9,570 bases of DNA from Candidatus Aminicenantota bacterium (GTDB lineage Bacteria; Acidobacteriota; Aminicenantia; Aminicenantales; Aminicenantaceae), in the NCBI GenBank assembly GCA_016926925.1, contig JAFGNQ010000487.1, positions 1 through 9,570 of the forward strand, in the 5' to 3' direction. Below are positions 1-6,464 of the stretch, in pieces. The notes under the pieces were generated by a model. The model searched no databases. It saw only the letters and a list, made by a program, of their open reading frames with translations, and was not told the DNA's origin. Numbering within the stretch: the first letter of the stretch is position 1; each line of letters starts with the position of its first letter. The position numbers and the translations under genes are program-made.

Positions 1-3000
1 CCTCTGCTCATGCAGCGGCCGACGCTGAGCCGCACACACATCGTCTTCGTCTACGCCGGAGATTTGTGGAGCGTTCCGCGTGAAGGAGGGGCTCCCCTGC
101 GGCTGACTTCCGGAGAAGGACGGGAGACGAGCCCTGTATTCTCGCCCAACGGCTCAACACTCGCCTTCACGGCCGAATACGACGGCAATGTCGATGTCTA
201 TGTGATGCCTTCTTCGGGTGGAGAGCCGCTGCGGTTGACCTGGCACCCTGCTGCAGACTATGCTCTGGGTTGGACCCCGGACGGCAAGGAAATCCTCTTC
301 TCTTCCGGCCGCACGGCCTATTCCCGGTTCAACGAACTCTTTACTGTGAGCCGCGACGGCGGATTTCCTAAGAAACTGCCTCTTCCCATGGGTTTCGAGG
401 GCTGTTATTCGCCGGAGGGAAATCGTCTCGCCTATGTCCCCTTGGGCCGTGCCTTCGACGTCTGGAAGCGCTACAGGGGCGGATTGGCCACTCCCATCTG
501 GATTTCAGATCTGTCTAACTCCCGTATCACGAAAGTGCCGCGCACGGATTCCAACGATTTCAATCCTATGTGGATTGGAGATAAGGTCTACTTTCTTTCT
601 GACCGTGACGGCAAGGTGACTCTCTTCGCCTATGATGTCGCAACGAAGAATGTCAGCCGAATACTGGACAATGAAGGAATGGACCTCAAGTCGGCAGGCG
701 CCGGACCGGATGCCATCGTCTATGAACAATTCGGCTCGCTGAAACTCTACAGCCTGCAAACGGGAAAGTCTCAGCCCGTACCGGTCACCATCGCCGGAGA
801 CATGCTGGAGGTTAGGGAGCGATTCGAAAACGTAGGCCGTAACTTGACATCACCCAGCCTGTCTCCCAACGCAGCCCGGGCGGCGTTTGAGGCCCGAGGT
901 GAAATCGTAACCGTGCCCGCTGAAAAAGGCGACTACCGCGATCTGACACACACGCCGGGAGTGATGGAGCGCTATCCCTCCTGGTCGCCGGACGGACAGA
1001 ACATCGCCTATTTCTCGGATGAATCGGGTGAATACATGCTTCATATTCAATCACAGAGCGGAACAGGCGACGTGATCAAAATCGCTCTTGAAGAGCATCC
1101 CTCCTTCTATTTCGTTCCCCGCTGGTCCCCTGACAGTAAAAAGATCGCCTATGTGGATTGCCACTTGAGACTCTGGTATGTGGAACTCGATAATAAAAAA
1201 CCCGTCCAAGTGGACAAAGACCGATTCTACGGAGGACAGGATAATCTCATCCCTGACTGGTCGCCAGACTCACGATGGATGGCCTACACCAAGCGGCTGC
1301 CGAATTATCTCGGAGCGATTTTTCTGTATTCTCTGAAAGAGGGGAAAAGCCATCAGATCACCGACGGCATGAGCGATGCGCGCAATCCGGTCTTTGATAA
1401 AGGCGGAAAACACCTCTATTTCACGGCCAGTACGGATTCAGGGGCTTCGCTCCAGCCGGACATCCACAGCATCTTTCGGGACGTGACTTCGACAGTGTAC
1501 CTGGCTGTGCTTTCAAAGACAGATCCCTCGCCCTTTATGCCGGAAAGCGACGAGGAAAAGCCTGCAAAAGAGAAGGAGACACCTGCGGACAAGCCGAAAG
1601 CCAATGAAAAAGATGAAGAAAAGACTGAAAAGGACGTCAAGGTCACCATCGATCTGGACGGCATTCTTCAACGGATTTTGGCGGTACCGATACCCGCACG
1701 TTCGTATGCCGGACTTCAAGCTGCAGACGCCGGAGTCCTTTTGGCTATCGAATCCACACCGCAGCCGCAGGATCAATTCGGACCTCCCAGCAACAATGTC
1801 CACCGTTTCGATATCAAAGAACGACGGGCTGATGTGATCCTGACGGGAATCAACGATTTCGAGATGGCAGGGAATGGGAAGAAGTTTCTCTACAGCCAGA
1901 AGGGAAGCTGGTTCATCGGAGACCTCACGCCCATGCCTCCTAAAAATGCCCCGCCCACCCCCCAGGGAGGACCGAAACCTCCCGGCAAGCCTATGCCGAC
2001 GCAAAATATCGAGATAAAGGTGAATCCCAAGGCGGAATGGCGTCAGATGTTCTGGGATGCCTGGCGCATCCAGCGGGAGTTCTTCTACGATCCCAACCTG
2101 CATGGTCTGGATCTGGAGGCGGCTCAGAAAAAATATGCTCCATATCTCGAGAATGTGGCCTCGCGCCAGGATCTCAACTACCTCTTTTCCGATATGATGG
2201 GGGAGATAACCGTGGGCCATCTCTTCGTAGCCGGCGGGGATATTCCCAGGGCGGACCGGATTCCCACGGGATTGTTGGGTGCAGACCTCGCCATCGAAAA
2301 CGGCAGGTACCGTTTCGTCAAGATTTACAGCGGTGAGAACTGGAATCCCCAATTCACGGCCCCGCTGACCCAGCCGGGTGTGAATGTTGCACAGGGTGAA
2401 TATCTGGTGGCCGTTAACGGACAGGAAATCAAGGGCGGGGACAACGTTTACAGCTATTTTGAAGGAACGACGGGAAAGCAGGTGGCAATCACGGTGGGCC
2501 CCAATCCCGGTTTCGAGGGATCCCGGAAAGTGACGGTGGTTCCCATTCAGAGCGAGCAGACCCTGCGGCACTTCGCCTGGATCGAAGCCAACCGCCGCTA
2601 TGTGGACAAAGTGACGAACGGCCGGGTGGCCTATGTCTACATGCCCGATACGGCTTTTGGAGGGTACATCTATTTCAACCGATACTTCTATGCTCAGGTC
2701 GACAAGGAGGCCGTCATCATCGACGAAAGGTTTAACGGCGGTGGGATGCTGGCCACGGATATCATTGAGCGTCTCCAGCGCAAAATGATGAGCCTTGTCG
2801 CTACCCGAGACGGTGTCGACGAAGTCCAACCCCAGGGGGCTATCTTTGGTCCCAAAGCCATGCTCATCAACGAGTTCGCCGGGTCCGGCGGAGATGCCAT
2901 GCCCTGGTATTTCCAACGGGCAAAAGTGGGGCCGCTTGTGGGGAAGCGAACCTGGGGCGGCCTGGTCGGACGGGCGGGAGCACCCCGGCTCATGGACGGC

Positions 3001-3231
3001 GGTTTCGTCTCGTCTCCCAGCTCGGGTGTCTGGAGTCCGGACGGGCACTGGATCGCGGAAAACGTCGGCGTCTCTCCGGATGTGGAAGTGGAGCTGGACC
3101 CAGAACTCGTCCGCCAGGGAAAGGACCCGCAGTTGGACAAAGCCATTGCCATCGTTATGGAAGAGCTGGTGAAAAACCCGCTGCCCAAGCCGAAACGGCC
3201 AGCCTATCCTGACTACCACAAAAAGAAATAA
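1..3231 (+). CDS. Tricorn-like S41 serine protease, 5' end off window
   Basis: A very large peptidase, probably exported, that would trim peptides into short products in the manner of tricorn protease. Residues are counted from the Met at base 10. An N-terminal beta-propeller (about 1-270) and a second propeller (about 275-625) carry PD40-type strands such as SPDGQNIAY, SPDSKKIAY and SPDSRWMAY. Then come a C1 helical region (about 665-745), a PDZ domain (about 750-850) and the C-terminal S41 core (about 850-1060). Matching to Thermoplasma tricorn gives His737 (VGH), nucleophile Ser959 (GSGGD) and Glu1017 (ENVG). The 58-residue Ser-Glu spacing equals that of tricorn Ser965-Glu1023. Tricorn Ser745 is replaced by Gly736. 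A Lys/Glu-rich linker (about 510-545) and a Pro-rich one (about 641-663) are extra. The frame is open to base 1 and Met10 already lies in the first propeller strand, so the true start, and probably a signal peptide, is upstream. Confidence 0.93.
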   Translation, partial: PLLMQRPTLSRTHIVFVYAGDLWSVPREGGAPLRLTSGEGRETSPVFSPNGSTLAFTAEYDGNVDVYVMPSSGGEPLRLTWHPAADYALGWTPDGKEILFSSGRTAYSRFNELFTVSRDGGFPKKLPLPMGFEGCYSPEGNRLAYVPLGRAFDVWKRYRGGLATPIWISDLSNSRITKVPRTDSNDFNPMWIGDKVYFLSDRDGKVTLFAYDVATKNVSRILDNEGMDLKSAGAGPDAIVYEQFGSLKLYSLQTGKSQPVPVTIAGDMLEVRERFENVGRNLTSPSLSPNAARAAFEARGEIVTVPAEKGDYRDLTHTPGVMERYPSWSPDGQNIAYFSDESGEYMLHIQSQSGTGDVIKIALEEHPSFYFVPRWSPDSKKIAYVDCHLRLWYVELDNKKPVQVDKDRFYGGQDNLIPDWSPDSRWMAYTKRLPNYLGAIFLYSLKEGKSHQITDGMSDARNPVFDKGGKHLYFTASTDSGASLQPDIHSIFRDVTSTVYLAVLSKTDPSPFMPESDEEKPAKEKETPADKPKANEKDEEKTEKDVKVTIDLDGILQRILAVPIPARSYAGLQAADAGVLLAIESTPQPQDQFGPPSNNVHRFDIKERRADVILTGINDFEMAGNGKKFLYSQKGSWFIGDLTPMPPKNAPPTPQGGPKPPGKPMPTQNIEIKVNPKAEWRQMFWDAWRIQREFFYDPNLHGLDLEAAQKKYAPYLENVASRQDLNYLFSDMMGEITVGHLFVAGGDIPRADRIPTGLLGADLAIENGRYRFVKIYSGENWNPQFTAPLTQPGVNVAQGEYLVAVNGQEIKGGDNVYSYFEGTTGKQVAITVGPNPGFEGSRKVTVVPIQSEQTLRHFAWIEANRRYVDKVTNGRVAYVYMPDTAFGGYIYFNRYFYAQVDKEAVIIDERFNGGGMLATDIIERLQRKMMSLVATRDGVDEVQPQGAIFGPKAMLINEFAGSGGDAMPWYFQRAKVGPLVGKRTWGGLVGRAGAPRLMDGGFVSSPSSGVWSPDGHWIAENVGVSPDVEVELDPELVRQGKDPQLDKAIAIVMEELVKNPLPKPKRPAYPDYHKKK

Positions 3232-3234
3232 AAA

Positions 3235-3483
3235 ATGCATTTCAAGGATGAAATAACTAACAGCATTGGCATGAAGTTTAAGCTAGTCCCAGCGGGGCAC
3301 TTCCTAATGGGCAGTGACGTTGATTTGAATCACCATGACAAGGGATACGGAAGCAACCGCATCACTCGTGGAGGCAGTTACGACGCTATGGCAGTAGCCT
3401 TACGATGTACTCTCCGCTCATCTCTTGTGTCTTTTTTCGGAGCAAGCAACTTAGGTTTCCGTATTGCCCAAGACTCGAGGTAG
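3235..3483 (+). pseudogene. Internally deleted FGE-sulfatase (formylglycine-generating-type) domain remnant
   Basis: An 82-codon open frame that looks like two ends of an FGE-sulfatase domain protein fused in frame. Residues 9-28 match the usual N-terminal signature (NSIGMKF..VPAG.FLMGS). Residues about 43-79 match the usual C-terminal signature (RITRGGSY ... RCTLRSS ... NLGFRIA). An intact domain has well over 150 residues between them, including the active-site and Ca-binding core, and here only about 15 remain, so catalysis is not expected. The ATG lies three bases after the protease stop and has no SD of its own. The codons TTA, CTA, GTA and CGA are more prominent than in the adjacent protease gene, which favours CTG and CTC for Leu; this hints at separate ancestry. 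I read it as a decayed or transferred fragment. A small translated protein cannot be excluded because the frame is intact. Confidence 0.7.
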
Positions 3484-3529
3484 AAAGAGAGAAACAATCG
3501 GACAAAATCGAGTGAAGAACAGCTCCAGG

Positions 3530-4543
3530 CTATTTTTTTAAGAGCCGAAGGGCTGTTTCGACGATGCGTGCAACGTTGGGAAGCGCCTGGTCCTCGAGAG
3601 ATCTCGAGAATGGTATGGAACTATCCGTGCATACTCTTGCGAACTTAAAGGACAGTCCCTGCTCCAGGAGGACGGCACTGATTTCTCCGGAAAGGCCGAA
3701 GCCTTTGTAATCTTCATCCACGACAAGTACGATTCCTGTTTTCCTCACGGACTCTTTGAGACCCTCTTCGTCAAGAGGAGCAACCCAACGGAGGTCCAGC
3801 ACTTCGGAGGAGATTCCGCTCACTGCAAGGATTTTGGCGGCTTCGATGCATCTGTGCACGCCCACTCCGACGCTGGCGAGCGTGATATCATCGCCTTGCT
3901 TGACCATATTCAACTCGCCGTAGGGAAGCGGCTTCCACCTACGCCCCGCTTTACCCTCGGCTCCCGCTTCGGGCACATCGAATGTCACGCTTTTTCGTCC
4001 ACCGATGCCCATGTAATCGAGCCAGAGTCCTGATAAGAGTTTGTGCTCGAGATAGATGACCGGATGATCATGGCGGACAGCCGTCAGCATCAAGCTCCCG
4101 GCATCAGCCGGATTCGAAGGGACGACGACGGAGATACCCGGAATGTGCGCCAACCAACCCCAAAGGCTCTGTTCGTGCTGGCCTCCATCCCCGTAACCTC
4201 CGCCGCAGCTCGTCCTGACGACCAGGGGCACATTCCACTTTCCTCCCGAAAAAAAGTCGGTTTTAGCCACGTGGTTCAAAAGGGCATCCATAGCTACGCC
4301 GATGAAATCGACCAGCATGACTTCCACGACCGGACGCAGCCCGGCCATGGCGGCGGTGACGGCGGCTCCCAAAAAAGCGCTCTCACTGATCGGTGTCGGC
4401 CGGACGCGGTCTTTGCCGAACCGTGTATACAAATTCACGCGCAACATGTGAACATCTTCGCCCATGATAATGATATCCTTGTCTTTGGCCATTTCCTGGC
4501 CGAGCGCCCTGTCGATGGCATCAGCAAATTTTATCGTTTTCAT
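3530..4543 (-). CDS. 2-oxoacid dehydrogenase E1 component, beta subunit
   Basis: Beta subunit (337 aa, the usual length) of a heterotetrameric thiamine-diphosphate (ThDP) E1 of the pyruvate/acetoin/branched-chain dehydrogenase type, acting in the cytoplasm with the alpha subunit. The N-terminal half holds the pyrimidine-binding domain. It contains GEDV at 28-31, PISE with Glu54 as the expected ThDP N1' ligand, the run GAAVTAAMAGLRPVVE, and His123 in GQHEQS. The C-terminal transketolase domain contains VGVGVHR, LDLR..APLD and VVDEDYKGFGLSGE. Between EHKLL and the C-terminal domain is a longer-than-usual loop (about 170-215) including GIGGRKS and DVPEAGAEG. This loop recalls a subgroup often annotated as acetoin dehydrogenase-like, so the substrate is not settled. 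The ATG overlaps the alpha stop as ATGA, with AGGGAGG just upstream inside the alpha gene, which implies translational coupling. No E2 or E3 gene follows. Confidence 0.95.
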   Translation of the reverse strand: MKTIKFADAIDRALGQEMAKDKDIIIMGEDVHMLRVNLYTRFGKDRVRPTPISESAFLGAAVTAAMAGLRPVVEVMLVDFIGVAMDALLNHVAKTDFFSGGKWNVPLVVRTSCGGGYGDGGQHEQSLWGWLAHIPGISVVVPSNPADAGSLMLTAVRHDHPVIYLEHKLLSGLWLDYMGIGGRKSVTFDVPEAGAEGKAGRRWKPLPYGELNMVKQGDDITLASVGVGVHRCIEAAKILAVSGISSEVLDLRWVAPLDEEGLKESVRKTGIVLVVDEDYKGFGLSGEISAVLLEQGLSFKFARVCTDSSIPFSRSLEDQALPNVARIVETALRLLKK

Positions 4544-5580
4544 TCTCCGTCCTCCCTGTGCAGGGTGCTCATCACATCCGAGAGAATGACATCGATCTCC
4601 TCTTTTATCGATTTTTGTATCCGCTCCAGAGGATATTCCTCTGTTTTCAGCCCGGTCTCGATCCTGACCAGGGGATCGAATTCATCCTTGAGTTGCGCAC
4701 GGGATTCGGCTATGAGAGAGAGCACCTCCTTTAAACATGAAATGCGTTTGTCCAGACGAGCTCCCTTAAAGCCGAACAGGGATCTTGTCAGTCCCGGGAT
4801 TTGCCTTCCGAAGCTTTTCCACGGGGTTCGATGGAAGCGCAGGAGCGGATCGCCAAGGAAGTGCCCTTCATCGCGCCTGCAGAGCGCATGGAAGAAAAAC
4901 GGCTTCATGTCCTTTCTCATGGATTCGATTGCACTATTTGCAGTTTTCCAAACAGTTTCGACGTCCCAACCCTCGATCGATCTTCCCGCGATGCCGAATC
5001 CGTTTGCCCTATCGATCAAGGAAGCCCCGCCGGTCACTGAATGGGATCGTGTCGTGATCGCCCAACCGTTGTCTTTACAGACAAACAGGACAGGCAGGTT
5101 CCAGGCCGAGGCCAGGTTGAATGCCTCGAGCATCATTCCTTGATTGACGGCCCCTTCCCCGAAAAAGGCGACTGAAATCGCATTCTGTTTCTTGTGCCGG
5201 GAAGCCAAGGCAAACCCGACAGCCGCAGGCCCTGAGGCCCCGACTATGCCTGACGTGACGATTTTTTGTTCTTTCGCAAAGACATGCATGTGCCCGCCGA
5301 AACCCGAGCATAGCCCTTGTGGATGGCCGAGGAATTCCAGCATCAAGGCTGCAGGATCCAAACCACGCATGATGCAAGGAGAAGTGCTGCGATGATCCAG
5401 GGCCATGGCATCTCCGGGCTGAAGCTGGGATACGATTCCGGCGAAAATCGCCTCCTCACCAATGCCCATATGCATTTCCCCGAAAATCAGCCCTTCGTTC
5501 CACAGTCCGGCAACGGCATTCTCGAACAAGCGGCTGTGCAGCATGAGCTTATAGAGATGGAGAATATCGAAATGACTCAT
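4540..5580 (-). CDS. 2-oxoacid dehydrogenase E1 component, alpha subunit
   Basis: Alpha subunit of the same ThDP-dependent E1, which decarboxylates a 2-oxoacid and passes the acyl group to an E2 lipoyl domain. The ThDP/Mg motif reads FFGEGAVNQG (about residues 140-149 of a 346-residue protein), followed by CKDNGW with the expected Asn about 28 residues on. The usual GDG is GEG here, so the metal-ligand Asp is a Glu. GFGGHMHV matches the conserved G.GG.MH segment, and SVTGGASLIDRANGFGIAG corresponds to the loop that carries phosphorylation sites in mitochondrial E1. The C-terminal region (about 275-346) is helical, charged and poorly conserved. I chose the ATG at 5580 over the in-frame GTG at 5583 because the SD GGAAGGGG (5588-5595) is 7 bases from the ATG and only 4 from the GTG. 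It is first in a two-gene operon with E1 beta. Substrate is unassigned: pyruvate, acetoin or branched-chain 2-oxoacids are all possible. Confidence 0.94.
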   Translation of the reverse strand: MSHFDILHLYKLMLHSRLFENAVAGLWNEGLIFGEMHMGIGEEAIFAGIVSQLQPGDAMALDHRSTSPCIMRGLDPAALMLEFLGHPQGLCSGFGGHMHVFAKEQKIVTSGIVGASGPAAVGFALASRHKKQNAISVAFFGEGAVNQGMMLEAFNLASAWNLPVLFVCKDNGWAITTRSHSVTGGASLIDRANGFGIAGRSIEGWDVETVWKTANSAIESMRKDMKPFFFHALCRRDEGHFLGDPLLRFHRTPWKSFGRQIPGLTRSLFGFKGARLDKRISCLKEVLSLIAESRAQLKDEFDPLVRIETGLKTEEYPLERIQKSIKEEIDVILSDVMSTLHREDGE

Positions 5581-5587
5581 CACATAT

Positions 5588-5595
5588 CCCCTTCC
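5588..5595 (-). promoter_or_regulatory. Ribosome binding site of E1 alpha
   Basis: Read on the minus strand this is GGAAGGGG followed by ATAT, GTG, ATG. Its spacing of 7 bases favours the ATG at 5580 over the GTG at 5583, so the protein probably begins MSHFD rather than MMSHFD. Confidence 0.6.
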
Positions 5596-5611
5596 ATTAC
5601 AAAACCCAATA

Positions 5612-5639
5612 AAATAGGGTTAAAATTCAATCCCTATTT
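5612..5639. repeat. 8-bp perfect dyad in the E1 operon leader
   Basis: AAATAGGG (5612-5619) and CCCTATTT (5632-5639) are perfect inverted repeats around a 12-base AT-rich centre. The element lies between the predicted -10 box of the E1 operon (5649-5654) and the E1 alpha SD, so it would start within a few bases of the transcription start. That is a usual place for a repressor operator, and it could also fold as a leader hairpin. There is no T-tract, so it is not a standard terminator. No known regulator binding site is recognised. Confidence 0.6.
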
Positions 5640-5648
5640 GGCCGTTGT

Positions 5649-5677
5649 ATTGTATGGGAATCGCAAAAAAACAGCAA
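5649..5677 (-). promoter_or_regulatory. Predicted sigma-70-type promoter of the E1 operon
   Basis: On the minus strand: TTGCTG (5672-5677), a 17-base spacer, then TACAAT (5649-5654). The -10 box matches consensus at 5 of 6 and the -35 box at 3 of 6. Transcription would start near 5642 and run into the 28-bp dyad and then E1 alpha. Confidence 0.45.
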
Positions 5678-5744
5678 TCTCGACTTTAATAATTTTCACC
5701 AAAATCCACCCGTAAAAAACGATTCGAAAGTCTTTCCATTGCTA

Positions 5745-5773
5745 TTGCCAATTTCTATTATTTGAAGTAGAAT
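5745..5773 (+). promoter_or_regulatory. Predicted sigma-70-type promoter of the TIG-like protein gene
   Basis: TTGCCA (5745-5750), a 17-base spacer and TAGAAT (5768-5773). Each box matches consensus at 5 of 6. It lies about 35 bases before the ATG at 5808 and is followed by the SD AAGGAGGT (5796-5803). This is the best promoter in the window. Confidence 0.65.
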
Positions 5774-5795
5774 AGCTAAATTTTAGAGAGCATAA

Positions 5796-5803
5796 AAGGA
5801 GGT
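5796..5803 (+). promoter_or_regulatory. Strong ribosome binding site of the TIG-like protein gene
   Basis: AAGGAGGT, a full-length SD match, 4 bases before the ATG at 5808. It fixes that start and predicts efficient translation. Confidence 0.7.
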
Positions 5804-5807
5804 AGGC

Positions 5808-6449
5808 ATGAGAAAAACCATCGTCTTCGTATCCGTTTGTCTTTGTTTTTTATCCCTTGTATGGGCGCAACAGCGGCAACTCCGCAAAGAAGCCCTGAAA
5901 CTCAAACCGCACATCGACTCGGTTACCCAGAAGAACTATTCCAGTTATTCGCCCGGTCACATCGATATCGTCCTAGACGGAACAAGGTTTCCAGATCCCC
6001 CGAACGGGCATCAAATCAAGGTAGGGGACTATCTCACCAATACGAGCTCTCCCTGGTCCTCCACAAAAATCTGCGGGACCCTCACAGCCAATATCGAAGG
6101 GGGCATGACGTACCCTGTCGTTCTCATTAAAACAGCGACAAATGCGGAAGTCTCAAACAAGGTGGATTATTTCCTCACACACCTGCTCCGATTGAATACA
6201 TCAACCTCAGAACTCGGCCTAGGAAAAGTCGTCGAGATCGCATCCTGTTTGAAACTCGGAGACAAGGGAACGAAAACCATCGTATATGCCGGTTCAGCCG
6301 TCGACGCCGTGAGCTGGGAGGACTATAAGTTCACCTTCAGAATCCCCGCCAATGTCGTCGTCCCCTCAAAATACGAAGTTCATCTTACAAAGGGAAGGAA
6401 AATCCTCTCCAACAAAGTCGTTATCAGCCTGAGAGGTCCCATAAAATAA
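5808..6449 (+). CDS. Small secreted protein with two IPT/TIG-like domains
   Basis: 213 aa. Residues 1-20 form a classic Sec signal peptide (MRK, hydrophobic core, VWA with cleavage before QQ). The mature part looks like two immunoglobulin-like IPT/TIG folds in tandem. The first (about 34-126) opens with PHIDSVT and PGHIDIVLDGTRF, the usual TIG start of P.I..V followed by a G-x-x-F strand. It ends in TYPVVLIKTA and EVSNKVDYF, the usual V.V....SN...F finish. The second (about 136-208) is more diverged but repeats the ending as KYEVHLTKGRKILSNKVVISL. TIG folds usually sit at cell surfaces or next to enzyme domains; here there is no enzyme or anchor, so the role is unknown. There are three Cys in the mature part. 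It has its own promoter and SD, and its stop is 7 bases from that of the convergent cysteine-rich gene. The TIG call is by eye and the repeat-pair reading is inference. Confidence 0.65.
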   Translation: MRKTIVFVSVCLCFLSLVWAQQRQLRKEALKLKPHIDSVTQKNYSSYSPGHIDIVLDGTRFPDPPNGHQIKVGDYLTNTSSPWSSTKICGTLTANIEGGMTYPVVLIKTATNAEVSNKVDYFLTHLLRLNTSTSELGLGKVVEIASCLKLGDKGTKTIVYAGSAVDAVSWEDYKFTFRIPANVVVPSKYEVHLTKGRKILSNKVVISLRGPIK

Positions 6450-6464
6450 ATTCAGCCTATGGGA
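6437..6464. other. Hairpin spanning two convergent stop codons
   Basis: TCCCATA (6437-6443) and TATGGGA (6458-6464) form a perfect 7-bp stem. The 14-base loop, with the inner stem ends, covers both stop codons and the 7-base gap between the convergent genes. It could slow or terminate transcription from either side or protect both 3' ends. No T-tract follows on either strand, so a standard intrinsic terminator is not claimed. Confidence 0.4.

Noticed and set aside
1513..3240. A 575-codon minus-strand open frame opposite the protease gene
   Set aside because: It lies wholly antisense to the conserved S41 protease. Its translation shows no domain, is rich in His and Arg as expected of a mirror frame, and has no SD-supported start.
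3541..3560. AGCC-GAAG-GGCT mini-hairpin as a terminator for the plus-strand genes
   Set aside because: Only a 4-bp stem inside the E1 beta coding end, followed by just three T bases; such pairs arise by chance.
4043..5143. A 366-codon plus-strand open frame opposite the E1 genes
   Set aside because: It runs antisense across the alpha/beta junction, where both real genes have full family motifs. Its translation is low in recognisable structure.
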